A stretch of DNA of 64,000 nucleotides, taken from the NCBI RefSeq assembly GCF_028372415.1, contig NC_092879.1:95839700-95903699 (forward strand), given 5' to 3'. The notes below the pieces were generated by a model, which worked only from the letters and a program-made list of their open reading frames with translations, was not told where the DNA came from and ran no database searches. A program made the position numbers and the translations under genes. This DNA comes from Notamacropus eugenii (Eukaryota > Chordata > Mammalia > Diprotodontia > Macropodidae). Below are positions 40,190-53,689 of this stretch, piece after piece (position 1 is the stretch's first letter; every line of letters starts with the position of its first letter).

Positions 40190-43100
40190 CTGGAAGACAA
40201 GTAGGAGGTGAGTTAAGATGCAATTTGGAGCTGGGCAGCAGACCTCCAAGGAGGACTACCAATTGGCATACATAGATCCCAGGTAGCATTTGAAACACCT
40301 ACAGCTGAAAGCAAACCAAAGGAGATTACGACTGCCAGAAATGCCTCCCACTAGGAATCACACTGAATGATTAGACTAGTTCTGTGAGTAGGCTATGGTG
40401 GAGATGTGCCCAGTGTAGGCCAGGCAGATGGGGTGTTATGTTTTAGTGAATCAACAATCATCTCCTCCTTTTTCTGGTCCCACAGTCTGTTCTCTAGAGA
40501 AATATCATTAACAAGGGTCAAGCGAGTGGGGAGAGGGGAGAGGAGGGCATTAATCTCTGCTTGCCTGGGTTCAAAATCGTCCAATTAGTATTTGAGCTGT
40601 CTGTCATCAGTGAGCCCTGGAGAATCCCAGAGAAGGGGCTTACATTGGGTGAGGCCAAATTAATTATACATTTCCACGATGCTTCCTTTTCCCCAGGCAG
40701 GAGTGACCCAGACTCAGAGTAGGAGCCCTGGCAGGTTTCCAGGCAGGAAGAAGTGCCAGCAGTGAGCTGATGCTGAGGATGTCAATTTGCCAAGAGTCTA
40801 GTCAGCAAGAGAGCCCCCTTTTCTATCTAGAAAAGCCCTCTGCCTGAGGCAATAAGAGCCTCTGAGGGAGAAGATAAAATCACCCCAAGTTGTAATGACC
40901 AGACCTGGTCCTCCTCCCCTCTCTTGCTTCCAGGATCCATAAGGGGCAGGTGGAGAACCTGGGAGCCCTCCCCACACACATTCTTCTAGGAGATCTGAGA
41001 ATGCAAGTACCCATACTGTAGGTCTGGAAGGCTTATACTTACCTGTATTTCCTTGTGAAGAAGAAAAATTCTACTCAGGATTGGTTGAGGTGGCTAGTCA
41101 TTGTAAAGTGACAGGGATGTTGTTTTACCATTGCTGTATCATTTAAAGAATATGGGTTTGTCATAAAAAGGTGGAGCCCTCAACGAGTCCATGAACAGAA
41201 TGGAAAAGGCCAGAGAAATTACAGTCATACAAGTGTAGACTTGGAATGTCCATACCCCGCATAGGCAGATCCACATCCACATGTGCATATGGTAAAGTCA
41301 TGCACTAGAACCCTCGGAAGATGGGTTCCACACCTGACTGAAATCCTAGGAAATACTCAATGAATGTCAGTCTTTCAATTGCCCCTTATTCCATAGAAAA
41401 ACTGAGGTTGGGGGCCTTATCCACAGGGCTCGCTGGCCAATATTCCAAATTGGATGAAGTTGTAATTCTCATTGGGAAATCTGATGGAACCTGCCCTTCA
41501 TCTGGGATTCTTATCTCCCTTGCCCAAATCCTAATGACTCTACTGGATCAGGATCTACTGGCAAAGCCCTGTGTCATTGTTCCATGGCTCAGTGACCTAC
41601 TACTGGGTCCTTACCCATAGCCTTTTCACCTTTGGGGGCTCTGATGCCCATAGGCTGTTTATGGACATGTCACTTGGCAAAGGAGGAATATTCTTGAATT
41701 AAAACAAAGCCAGGGGCCTTTTTTCCCTCATGGTTTGACATCATTGAAGAGCTGTACTTGCCCAGAGGACAATGTCTCAGAAAGACCTCACCCAGAAGAA
41801 AGTCTAAATCCTTGTGAAATGACATGTTTAGCAAAGACATGTCCAATACTGCAACATCGGTGGTAGCACATGAGGCATACCAGGAACTCTGATGATCGCC
41901 AGGGAGATATATGAAGGGAAGCCTCATCTTGAAAGGGGCTTTTTGGCAAAAAAGAATCATCCTTAGGGCTGAATCTCTTGCTTCCTAGCTCTGGCAGTAA
42001 AGGTGTGTGTAATATCTCTGTGAGTGAAAGCTGATGGGAGGGGAGAGACTCTAGCAAAAGGACTTTGGTGGAAGTCAGAGGTGGCCAATCTCAGGTTTTG
42101 AGGGGACTCTGTTCCAGCAAGGGCTGCAAGACAGACTTCTTGCAGCACCTGCTTTGATACACATTAATGTCTCGGATTTCCTACCGGGCAGGTTTAAACA
42201 GCTGTTTGTTTTGTCTTCCATCCATCCCGTGGCTGAAGCATACTGTGTCTCAGGGTTTGTTTGCCTACTTAGTAGAACAGCAGGAGAAAAGGGAAAACAA
42301 TGAAGGCAAGGCAAAGCAGAAGACAGAACCCAAGCAAAAATGACAAGAAAGCAGAATTAGAGCAGCACGATTCACAGAAGACAGCTTATTTTAGCAACAT
42401 GGTGACTCAAGCAATGTGGCAGCTGACAAAGGCCGTTTCCATCTAATGAGTAAGTCGAGTCACAGGTTGCACCCCAGCTCCTGTGCCAAAACAAATTTGC
42501 AAAGCATAAGCATGCTGTGGGAGGCCAACTTCAAAAACGATTGACTTAGCTCTGGGGACCTTCCACGGCAGCTGGGAGCAAGCCGACTTGACTGCCTGCA
42601 GCTGGGACCCATTCCTTTCCCGCTCTCCACAGCCTGGAGGACTCTGGAGGAACCAGGGACTGAAAAGCTCTGGGCACAGAGGAGGCGGCCAGGGCTTGGG
42701 AGGTTGTAAAGCATCCTGACCCCCTAGCAGAATCTGCAGGGTTAGTGTGAAATTCGGAGATGCCTGGTCCTGCCTCAGTGTCCTAAGGCTCGGTCCTGAT
42801 GAGATGGGGGCAGGGAAGGGCAGAGGAGCAATGACTTTCCTTCACCTGACCTCACCTGCTTGAGGAGAAGCTGACAGATGACCAGGCAACTTTTTATCTT
42901 GTCTTTTATGGAGCATGTGAACCCTTTGTACACCTCTCACCCTACATCCCATCCCTCAGCCCTCTGGACAGAAGAGGCCAAGGCTTAGACAAGGTAGCTC
43001 AATCCCCAAGACTGCCTCAGCAGGGTGACTCCTCTGCAGGGACACTTGGGATTGCTGAGTCCATGAGAGCCCGGGGAACCGAGCCCAGGTCAGCATGGAG

Positions 43101-43350
43101 AGAGGTCCCCTCCCTGAATCAATGCAAAAAGACCACTTTCTTGAAAGTGACTGGTTTAAGATGTTGCCTCAGTCCCTGAGGGGTGGGCACACAGCTAGTG
43201 TGGAGGAAGTTATACTTGACTTCTGAGTCCCCTTTCTCCGAATCCCTTGGCGCCCCCCCCCCCCCCCCCCGGCCTCAGTGAAGGAGAATACAGAGCATGT
43301 TTGGAATGACAGGAATCTCTACTTTGTCGCTTGCTACCTTTCAGCTCTGG
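40190..43350. other. Unique upstream sequence, no gene recognised
   Basis: A minus-strand donor-like site (ATACAG|GTAAGT at 41,043/41,042) has no good acceptor and could end a first exon. 42,450-42,720 is relatively GC-rich with few repeats. A C18 run is at 43,253-43,270. Confidence 0.35.
43253..43270. repeat. Poly-C run (18)
   Basis: Uninterrupted C run following 'ccttggcg'. Confidence 0.9.
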
Positions 43351-43354
43351 GAGC

Positions 43355-43425
43355 CCCTCATCCTCTGTAAATGAGAGGATGTTCAGAGTTCTTTCCAGCT
43401 CGATCCACTTAGGGCCATTTTTTTC
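43355..43425 (+). mobile_element. MIR SINE fragment
   Basis: 'cctcatcctctgtaaatgag' and 'gagttctttccagctcgatc' match the 3' part of MIR. Confidence 0.5.
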
Positions 43426-44364
43426 CTCCAGGATTTGAACTCATCCCTACCCTGACTGACACGATACCAATTGTGTTCCTAAAATAATATCCCTTCAAAA
43501 TTTGGGATGGGCCGTGGAGAACACTCCCAGAAATGAGCAAATACTCATTGCTACAAGTGGACCTTACAGAGGCCTTTACTTGGGAGGAGTAGGAAAACAG
43601 AAAGGTTACAGGCTGGACTCAACTGCATTCCTACTGAAATAGAGAGGCAAAGTCAGGAAGAGGCTACACTAACGGCTTCACAATGTGACACGCACAGTTA
43701 GGGTCCCCTGGTACTATGGGTACCGTTTAGGCACAGGCAGGAGTGGGGGCTCCATTGCCCTTGTGTATGAGGATGTGCAGCAGGATGGCTGGAAGGGATG
43801 CCCCATGAGCCTCTCCCTTGAGTGGCTGGGAAAAGCACCTTAAGGCTCATGGTCACTGCCACTGGATCCCCAAAGTTGAGCTAATTGACTAGGTTGTCCA
43901 GGGAGTTCCGAGTCAGAATGTCTTAAGCTGTTTGCTTTTGGCGATCCGCTTTGTTTAAGGGATGACCTAGGAAATTCGCAATACTATGGCAGGAATGCGT
44001 GCCCTCTCCCAGGCAGCTGAAAACAGAAGCAGGTATTCCATGACACTGAAGGACCACAGGTATGGGGAGCATTCCCCAGCCCTCATTCTGGCCTTGCACT
44101 GTGCTCTTTAGTCTTAGCGTTACTAGGCTAGTGACCTGAAACACTTACATGAGGGAGCCATTGCCACATTTGTACCTCAGAGCAATGGGGACTTGGGGTC
44201 TCCTGTTCCACTGACGTCATGCCTGTGCGTATGCTCGAGCTTTCCATCGGTGGTCTTCTGAGCTGAAGCAGACACACAGAGAGTGGGCCGCAGGGCTTTA
44301 CGATCAGCTTTGTGATGAAAGCTGTTGCTTAGATTCTGTGGCTTCTCAGAGCTACCCTAGTAGA

Positions 44365-44525
44365 ATCCTAACTTTAGAATTCGAAGGAGCTAGAGAAGTC
44401 ACCACTGTGACTCTTGCTTGGCAGAGGAGGGAACAGAAATGTGACTCACCCAAGGTCACATGGGTAAGGAAGGGCAGGGTGGGTATTAACCCAGTTTCTG
44501 ACTCCAGAGACCACTGGATCATGGC
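44365..44525 (-). mobile_element. MIR SINE
   Basis: 'gaattcgaaggagctagaga', 'gactcacccaaggtcacatg' and 'cagtttctgactccag' match a reversed MIR with its head at the right. Confidence 0.65.
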
Positions 44526-44539
44526 TCTGAGGAACACCA

Positions 44540-45700
44540 AAAGCTAAATCAGTCAGGGATCCTTGGGTTGCTCTCAGGCAAACATCTGTTAAGAGCCAAT
44601 TTTCTTGTCAACTCTGATGTTTCCTCTTAAAAAATAAGGTGAGAAACAAAGATGAAGCCTAAGAGCTAACCCAGAAGGAAAGAATCCTAAAGCCCAGCAG
44701 CATATCCATACCTGCTGCAGTCCTTCCATACAACCGAGGCAGTCTGAGAGACTTACTTGCAGCCTATCAGCTCAGCAGAAACAACCCAGAGTAAGTGAAT
44801 TAGCAAAAGCATTTCATGAGCATAAGACACGAGAGCGCTGGGGACCAGCTCATTCCCAGAGTGGGCACAAAGGCATGCAGGATGAGAGGCAGGCCCCAAC
44901 TGCCCTTGCCAAGGAGAAGGCCACTGGTCACAAGACCAACTTTTTCTTTATTGGGGAGGAATGATAGATTAGGAAGGATGAAGAAAATCTCAAACCTATT
45001 AAGGTTGAGAGAAAGAGTCCTGCCTTAAAGGAGGACAGCCTGAGAGTTTTATGCCCACCAGGATTATGGATTTGGGTTTCTAGTTTTTGGAGCCTTCTTT
45101 TCAACATACATCCAGGCAAGGGTCCCCAAGCCTCCTGAGAGCCTTTATGATGGGAGGCCCCCACTGAGAATGAAAGCCCCAGCAGCCATGTGAAATAGGA
45201 TGGATCACCTGAAAATGAGGATGCACAGGAGGGAAGGGGGCCCAGCTAGTGGTGAGAGAGTCTCTGATACTATGTCTAGGTGACTCAGTTTGGTGATGAA
45301 GGTGATGACTGACCACCTGTGCCAGGGGAACAGTCTCTGGGTCTGATGTTTGGTGGCCACTTGGCTTCACGTTCTCCTTCACATTCACCCCAGTCCACCA
45401 TCAGGGACTGTGCTGCAACTAAACAAATGGGATTCCCAAGTGACATGGGAACTGTGCTAAAAGGCTGACTTCTTGTCCTGTTCTAGGGGGACATGTCAGA
45501 GATAGCAGGACTGAGGTTAACAGTATGTCCCAAGTAGTTTGGGGAGCAACAGTAGGGAGGCCAAGGAAGTAAGAAACCTAATCCTACAGTAAGAGGAGGG
45601 GAGAAGAGGGGGGATGGGGGGAGACATAAAAAATAGAAACCAAGCTCTGACCCATGGCATCCACTAAGGGTCACATGTAGAGGAAATGTAAACTATTATA
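44540..45700. other. No gene recognised
   Basis: Unique sequence. Minus-strand open frames near 45,100-45,390 and 45,483-45,674 show no domain. Confidence 0.4.
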
Positions 45701-45701
45701 A

Positions 45702-45703
<2 letters not shown>

Positions 45704-45763
<60 letters not shown>

Positions 45764-45795
45764 GTGTGTGTGTGTGTGTATGAGAGAGAGAGATG
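45704..45795. repeat. TG/GA compound microsatellite
   Basis: (TG)n of about 76 bp with one CG interruption, then (GA)n; a looser GA-rich tail continues to about 45,860. It generates CVCVCV / THTHTH open frames that are not genes. Confidence 0.98.
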
Positions 45796-45859
45796 GGGGG
45801 AGAGGAGAGACACACAGAGAGAGAAGAGGGAGAGAGACAGACAGAAATGAGAGTGAGAC

Positions 45860-47530
45860 TGGGAGTTCCCAAAGGTCACCCCTTCACTGACAGGGTACTG
45901 CGAGAAGGCCCCTGGCTCTAATCTACAGAGAGCTTTGGGATTTACCATTCTTTGGCATCTCTGGGGATCACTTCTCTTTTTTCCCCAAGACAGTTGTCAT
46001 GAGATCCTACAGAAAGATGCTGTGACAACTTTGGATCTTCTGTCTGTTCTGTTCCGCTGACCTGACTCATTGACTCCAACCTTCTAATCCTTGGCCAAGG
46101 TGAGCAGGGCCTGGCATACGGTAGACACTACATGAACATTTGGAGGATTGAGATGAATAGAGGTTGGCCTGATCTCTTAGCTTCCTGTCAACTCAAAGAG
46201 TTGAAGACGGGCACTAAGGGGGGAAATACCCCCTCAAGTGTTGATTATCTTATCCCACCACTGCCTCATATTTATGAAGATCTGGAGAAATGGCATTTAG
46301 CTATTTCAGCCAGCTGAGGATTTACTATGATCTGGTGGTGTTTTTTAAAGGGAGGTGAACACTGGCCTCCACATTTACCTTGTCTCCATGTACTCAGTGG
46401 GAGAGTTCACATGCTGCCAGCACCCAAGATGCTACAAATCTGAAATCCAATAGAAATGCAGCCTAATAATGAGCCCCAGTGGAGCTCGAGGTCTGGCTCT
46501 GCCATTTAATTAGAGCTTAAGAGGGGATTGAATAAAGTTTCCAGTGTTCATTAGTGGCAAGAATTCTTTCCCCCACCCCTTGAAGCCCAGTAGTCAATCA
46601 ACCTGGAGAATGTCTGGGGTGGCACAGTCTCCATGGTCCTTCAAAGCATGATGATGTCCCCCTGTATCTGCTTCCCTACTCAGAGGTCCAACCAACTTAA
46701 AGCACTGAGGACAAAAAAAAATATCCCATTCTCAAAGGGGTACCTTGGGTTGACTCACCAGTCATGCTTGACTAGAACATGGACCTAGCGTAACCTAGAA
46801 GCCACTAACCTACAGAGAGACTCTTTGAGTCAGACCAGTACGTTATACTCAATTTGGGGACCATGAAGATGAGGGTAGGAGAATCAGAGAGGGAGAGCCA
46901 AGAGATCTGAAGAAGAAGAAAGAAAGTGGTTGGGAGAGAAACAAGGGGCAGTGGGCCTGTGTTTGTGTGTTGAGTGCTTCATACTTACACAGGCTGGTCT
47001 TTGGACCCATGTATTCTGCAGTGTTCATACTAGGTGCTTGGCCCCCTTCAGAGAGCATTGCCAGCTCTGCTCCTACAACTGAAGTGAACTGAGTAGGCGT
47101 AGGGAATATGAAGTCAACTATAGAGAGACTAGGCTAGGGTGCCATTTCTTGAAATGAAAAGGAACAGCACAGTTATGGGTAGGTAGGTAGGACAGTGGTG
47201 CCAACTTCTCACTTGCTCCTGAATGTGAGGCTACTTAGACAACTGTTAAGTCAGCCCTACTTCATCTGGCCCACCCACTCAATCAGAATAAAGCCCTTGG
47301 CTGGCAAGAGTGCTGATATGCCCTAACCATGATGACACTGGCCAGCAGAATCTGGAAAAAATGAACAAAATTCATTCGAATAGGATGTTCCCTGGCCAAC
47401 TAAGCATGACAAGCTTTTCAGACCTTCAGTGCACACATTTATCCTGGAAACAAAAGTCATCTTTATGTTACATCCACAGTTGGCTAGAACCAGAACAGAA
47501 GACAGAGACTTTCCAGAGAGAAAGTAAAGA
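45860..47530. other. No gene recognised
   Basis: Unique sequence. A weaker splice-like pair on the minus strand at about 46,985-47,012 (CTGCAG acceptor, GTAAGTATG donor) was noted but is not supported further. Confidence 0.35.
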
Positions 47531-47536
47531 ACTTAC

Positions 47537-47598
47537 CAGCAGGCGTTGAGCAGCAGGGAACTGGAGAATTTTCTTTCTCCAGACCGGGATGAAGATGT
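47537..47598 (-). other. Candidate 62-nt exon, minus strand
   Basis: The acceptor TTTGTTTTCTCCCCAG (AG at 47600-47599) and donor GCTG|GTAAGT (GT at 47536-47535) are both strong. All three minus-strand frames are open through the 62 nt but none has an ATG, so it may be a leader exon of the receptor gene or a coding exon of an unseen gene. It sits 13.7 kb upstream of the receptor ATG. Long noncoding leaders are known for HTR2C, so the distance is not disqualifying. Confidence 0.35.
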
Positions 47599-47789
47599 CT
47601 GGGGAGAAAACAAAGATACGTATTTCTATATTATATACATACGTTTATGTATATAATATACTTATTTTAATGTTCAAAGACATATTTAAATTATAATAGG
47701 GACCCAATCATTACATTAAACACAAGTACCATTTGCAGCTATGTTGATCCAAATGTCTGACATTTCTTTTGGTACTTCCGTTCTACTTT

Positions 47790-47905
47790 TTTGGGGTGAG
47801 GGGGAAGCAATTGGGATTAAATGACTTGGCCAGGGTCACAGAGCTAGTAAGTGTCTGAGGCTGGATTCGAACTTCTATCCTCTTGACTCCAGGGCTCCAG
47901 AGAGA
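47790..47905 (-). mobile_element. Marsupial SINE fragment
   Basis: 'ggattaaatgacttggccag', 'ggtcacagagctagtaagtg' and 'tctgaggctggattcgaact' form the reversed SINE body. Confidence 0.85.
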
Positions 47906-49435
47906 CCAAGCAGGCACAGAGACTCTTCAATCAATGCTTATCAGGGGGAATCAAAGGAATACGCCGCGATACTGGCATTAAATTCCAGTTGGTGGAGAGA
48001 GCCCAAAACATGGTGGCCAATGCTAAATGCTTGCCTTTGTTGGTATAAGAGTAGTGAGGAGCAAGGTCATTTGAGATTAATCTGCTGTGTCATTCCCCAG
48101 AATAAGAAGAGGGAAGGGCCCCTGGATTAGGGACACTTCTTGTTCTTTAACTGCACAGCTGGAGCTCCTGGAGGAAGCTTTGTCTGTTCTGGAACAACCT
48201 AAAGGGTGAATCGAGTTGAAGGCATTGAGAAAGGGGGCCCTGTAGTATCAGCTCTGGTTCAAAAAGCCTGTTTGTATAAGTCCCAAGATATAGGATGCTA
48301 CATTTTGCTATAAAACGGCCCATATTTCTTAAAACCAAATCCAGAAGCATTGAAGTACAGCAATGGGGATGGCAAGTGGTAGCTTATTTTTTTTGAATTC
48401 CCAATTGCTAGAATTGCTACCTCATAGTCCTCCAGGCTGCAAGCAACCTTCTAGGCTAATTAATGTTAAGCTATCTCCACTCCTTCATTAGGAATAACAT
48501 TTGAGCACCTCAGAGGCAGGCAGCTATCATGGGGCTCAGATGACAGGTTCTGTGACCTCCTGGGACCCTGCCTTGGTAGGGGGAAGAGCAGACCTGGAGA
48601 GCACTCTGTGCAACTGACCTTCACAATACCCCATAGAAACAAGACACAGGGCAACACTGGCCTCCTCAGGATACACAGAAACACCACTGGGTCGTGTCAA
48701 TCTCATGGAATTTGTACTCTCTCTGGATGCCTTCCTCCTGAGCACTCACCAATGACGCAGAGCAAAACACTGGTCTTGGAGGACCGACTCTGAGCATTAG
48801 GCCAAACATTTAAAGCTCCGGCCCCAGTTCAGACAGAAAAAAAAAATCATCTCTCTGCAAACTGTTCATCCAGGAAGGGCAGTCACTAACCCCATGCAAA
48901 TTCGAGTCCACTTCAAAAGCTTAAGGAAGGCAATGGAGCTCCCCAGTAATTATATTTCCAGTATATATGATCAGCATGTCTTTAGGGAAGTCCATGGTGA
49001 GGAAGTAAGGAGAGAAAGAAATCTCAGGTTGAAAAGAGCAGCTACCTCATGGATGGGCTGGCCAGCGGGGTTTGCCAGGAGCCCAGCTCAATCATTAAGT
49101 CTCACTGTTTGAGACAGGGGCATCAGGAGGACGGTGTTCAAGGGTATTAAGAGGGGAAAGCCTCAGGAAACCCCCAGAGTCATTCCATTTTAGAATCAGC
49201 TCTAGTTCTAATACAAGACCATCGTACTGTTGGTCTCTGCTTAGACTTTGGGGAATGGAACAGCCTCTATTGCCACCCTCAGGACAATGGTAGATGTAGG
49301 GGATGGGGTGAAATCCCTGATAAGTAATTGTACATACTCAAGAGTCATTGCCCATAGTCTCCCTGTTCTATTTCTACATTGTCAATAAACTAAAAAAGAG
49401 TTAACAACTTTAAGGCACAGGCTGTTTCATAGTAA
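47906..49435. other. No gene recognised
   Basis: Unique sequence. Short overlapping frames around 48,460-48,790 on both strands lack any recognisable motif. Confidence 0.4.
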
Positions 49436-49680
49436 GGCATAGCTAGGTGTCTTCAGGGGCTTGGAATCAGGAAGACTCATCTTCCCGAGTTCAAATCTGG
49501 CCTCAGATGTTTCCTAGATGTGTGTCCTTGGGCGAACTACTTCTCTCTGTTTGCCTCAGTTTCCTCATCTGTAAACTGAGCTGGAGGAGGAAATGGCAAA
49601 CCACTCCAGTATCTTTGCCAAACAAACCCCAAATGGGTTCATGGAGAGCCAGGCGTGACTAAAAACAACTAAACAACAAT
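49436..49680 (+). mobile_element. Marsupial tRNA-type SINE, near full length
   Basis: 'cgagttcaaatctggcctca', 'gtttgcctcagtttcctcat', 'gaaatggcaaaccactccag' and 'ccaaatgggttcatggagag' in canonical order, ending in an A/AAC-rich tail. The best SINE copy for a marsupial origin. Confidence 0.93.
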
Positions 49681-52600
49681 TTCACAGTCAGAACCAATAG
49701 CCACTTAGAGTTATGGGTCTGTCTGGATGCTGAGCAGTGGAGGGGATCCCTCAAACCCCCAACGGACAAGGTTGTGACATCTCTACAAAGGTTTCCTTGT
49801 CAATCAAATACAGGAGGGCTATCTCTTGGTAACACTAGGGAGAAAAAAGAAAGGCTGTGTTTTTGTATTTGCCTTGCAGCAATGGCTTCTGCTCTTCCCA
49901 TACTCCAAGATACTTCTCCCCAGTCCCCAGGCTCCATTTTCTGTCATGCTTTACAGGCTCCAACCTGAGAATGCCACTGAGGGAAGGGGAGTAGGCTGCG
50001 GAGGAATTCACCTAAGCCATCACAGAATTTCCTATTTTAAGTAATTATTCTTGCTACTTAGGGGATAAGCTAGGTTTCTCTATATGCTGATAGCACCCTC
50101 AAATTTTCACTGCCTTGAGACAAAGCCCTAGATGGTCTACCCTTTTTGGGGCTCTATTCGTCTTTCTACACATGAGTCAGGACTTTGCCATTCTCCACAG
50201 CCAGAGTCTTAAATTAATTTGTGGTCACCAGCTCCATGAAGTGTATACAGAGCCTTCTGCCTCCCTCCTCCAATCCAATGTCACATTGTAAATTCAATTT
50301 AATGTCAATATAACTGCAGAGCACCCTCCCCTGCCCCCCTCAAAGGCAGATGGCAAAACTTCAGCCTAGTTGATTTCTTTAGATCAATTTCCCCTATTGT
50401 AAATCTAGGGTCATGCCGAGCAATTTGGGAACCCGGGGCAATCTGGCAATGAATAATAAGGAAGGTCAAATTAATATGGTAACCATCAAATCTGATGTTG
50501 CCAGGGAGAGCCTCCTCTGAATTCTAGTAGGATAATATAGCACAAAAGGACATAGGAGACAGAGTCCTTCCAACCTGGCTCAGGATGAGACCTTGGAAAA
50601 TATTTGGAACCTGACTCTAAACTCTGGCCTGGCCTTCACTGGCAAGTTCTTGCCTGACATCTGGGAGGTGGAGGCAATTTTCTTACTTTTGGCTCCTGGC
50701 AGGATGAGTCCCGTTATTTCACTTGCACTGTTTCAAGATCTAAACTAGAATTCTGAGCACCTTCAGAGTTCCCAGATGAAAAATGTCTATATGACCCTCT
50801 GTCCAATTGCAAAGACAAAATCAGAAACTCTCTATGGACATTTACTGAGGGTTCTCCTTTTTGCTTGGAAAAGCCAAGGAGTGATGGGATTTTGACTGGA
50901 CCTCAAAAGTTGTCAGGAAACACATTATTATGTGATGAGGCAGCTCCATTTCCTGCTGTTCTAGCTCATTAAGTAACGCTAAGTTATCTTTACCATCTAA
51001 TGCTCTGAGCAGAAAGGTTCCCGGTGGTTCTACTGTTCTCCTGAGATCCTGAACCCAAATGTCCTGTTGGAAACACCTGTGAGTCACAACGCCACAGCAT
51101 TTTAAAAATGGCTTCATTTCATTCCTGTGCTTTCATCTTGCAATAAGTTGCAGTCCCTGAGCTGGAGTGAAAACTCAGTGGGAGAAAACTGAATAGATTC
51201 TATGTAGATGGGAGGAAATTTTGATCTTTAAATTGGGCAAACTGTCTAGAACTCCATGATATAAGAATTGATCAACTCAAGGGAGTGCTGTGTGGTAGAA
51301 AGAAGAAACATAAAAGGAGGGGAGCACAATTCAAAATAATAGACTCTCTGGAGGAAGGTGTTTTGTGGTGTAATAGACCATTTAAGGAAAGTGGAGAGCA
51401 GGATCACTTCTTCGTAGTATTAAAAAAAATCCCCTCCCCCATACACCAAGCACATGTGGGCACCAAACAGAAACTGGTGGCATTCACATGGCATTTTACT
51501 ATCTTGTCTCAGTTCTGTAAAACCTTGTTGATCGATCACCAGGAAGGAAGAATCTGTCCATCCAAACAACTCCTGGCCCTTGGGCTAGGGCCAGCCTATG
51601 CCTTCATCTACTGTGGTCCATGGGGTTGGTATCAAGAGCCTACTGTCACTTCTGTGTGTGTGAGACTGAAGTTTGGCCCATGTACTTCTCTTTGGGCAAG
51701 TTTACTAGGGGCCAAACTTTGCCCTCTGGTCTATCGAGCAAGTGAGATGATATTTGTAAAGCATTTAGAACTGTCTGGCATGTAGTAGGCCCAACAGAAA
51801 TGCTTACTCCCTTGCTGCCCCCCATACCCAATCGAGCAGTATGCTAGGATGGCAAAAAGACTCGTTGGGTGGGCCTGTTCCCTCTCTGAGGACTCCTGGG
51901 ATGCTAAAGGGAACCCAAAGGGAATCAGTTTCAAGGACCCCTTCCTCTTTGGCCAAACTGTGCTTGGGTTCTGCCCTTATTCCCCTTCACCCAGGGTTCA
52001 CTCCTCAGAGTTCCTTCTCAGACCTTTGAGGTGAAAGTCTAAAGAATAAATGGGAAGAATGGCCAGTGCAGAGTGGGGAGCGGGGGTTCCCACCTGTTGT
52101 GGTAGCAGCACCTTGGACAGGGCAACTAAAAGAGGCAGAAGCTGAGTAAGGGGAAGACAGCCTGCTTTGAATAAGGCACTGTGCTGAGATCAGAAGTCAG
52201 GTATCAGCCATTATCTTGTATTCTGCTGCCCCCTTGCTTCTTCGTGGTGGCTAAGTGGGGGCTGCATTTGCTCCTGAGGATTCCTTCTATTGCAGTCCAT
52301 CCTGGCCACTTCCCCTCTCCCCCCAGGGGAATGGTATCCTTTTGTTAAAACGAAGAGATCCTTTCTCTCTCTGCCTTCCCCCCATCTCTCTCTCCCTCTC
52401 TCCCCTCTCTGGTGTTGGGTCTCTTTGGATGGGCAGGATTAAGTAACTTTCCCTAAGTTTCCAGCTTAGCTCCAAAATGCCTGTCTGCCAGCTGCCCTAG
52501 GACAATGAAGGTTACTTAGTTTGGAAGCGTTGGAATGGAGAGGAGACTTAGATACTTCCCCCCCTTTAAAAAGGTCATCATTCCAAACCCAGACCACTAT

Positions 52601-53689
52601 AACACTGAACATCCCGAGGTAAATGGGCTAATCAGCCAAACTCAGGGGCCAGAAGGGAAAGCTTTGGGCCAACAGCCCTACATGTCCATGACACACTGAA
52701 TAGGCTTTCTCAGCAGTGGCCTAGCTCTGCATCAGGCAATTTGTCTATGATATTTCTATCTGACCCTCACACAGCACTCAGGGGAGACATCTTGCTCCAT
52801 TGCCCAAGCAGTTTTCTGATGTGGCTCCCTGTGTAATTAGCATATGCTCTTATTAGTGCCGTTAGCATTATTAGTCTAAATCCTCACTGTGACTTCACTG
52901 TCCTCATTGACCTGTCCTCAAATGAGGAAAGGCTAATAGTGTGCTTTTAAATTGGTCTTGCATGAAAAAGAGAATTCATTTCTGCCTCCTGGACCTGGTT
53001 AAAGATTCCTGAATCCAGTTGGTAATAGCTGCATTCTCCCCTTCCCCCACCCCTGCCCTCCATAAGAGGATGGCCATCTCATTCCCACCCAGGAATATAT
53101 CGACATGTTGGCCAATTACTGCAATTTCACCTTTGACCTTGGAATTTTGTAGGTGGAGAAATTTAAAGCATAGCACTTTGAGATGAGATGAAAAGTGGGT
53201 TAAAGGCTGAGTTATGACTCAAATGTGAGTTTCCAGACACCAAGCCTGGCCCCATGTGTCATTTAGCCTCCTTTGATCACTGTTTCCTTCTTGTAAGAAA
53301 AACAGAAGTGCCCACAGAGTAGGAAAATGCTGAGGTGTAACTATGAAGTTGCCACTTGGAAGACCCTTGTCTACATTTTCACAGAAGACTACCTGCCTGA
53401 TGCCCTTTGGGGATAGGATGACCAAAATAACTCAGTAGCCAGCCAACAGACTCTCCCCAAACAGTGACAGACACAGCAGGTGCATCAATGGAGCACGAGA
53501 AGGTAAAGTGACAGCATCATTCTACCTCTCATTTGAATAAAAAGCTCCAGTGAGTCTCTGGAGCTGTCAAAGAGAACCTTTTATAAGTATTGGCTTCATT
53601 TGCTTTTCACTTTTCAAACAAGTTGTCCACAAGTGACAGACACAGCTTTCAGCAATAGCTGTTGCTGATTGCCATTACAAAAAAGATAA
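49681..53689. other. Largely unique sequence, no gene recognised
   Basis: A 166-codon plus-strand open frame at 51,285-51,785 runs into MIR-like sequence at its end and has no domain, so it is judged a chance frame. The CT-rich stretch at 52,355-52,410 is a simple repeat. Confidence 0.4.
51690..51800 (+). mobile_element. MIR 3'-end fragment
   Basis: 'tgagatgatatttgtaaagc', 'atttagaactgtctggcatg' and 'tagtaggcccaacagaaatg' correspond to the MIR/CORE-SINE 3' end. Confidence 0.6.

Noticed and set aside
45664-45948. Cys-Val and Thr-His repeat open frames
   Set aside because: Translation of the TG microsatellite.
51285-51785. A 166-codon plus-strand open frame
   Set aside because: No domain, no splice or codon signature, and its end overlaps a MIR fragment.
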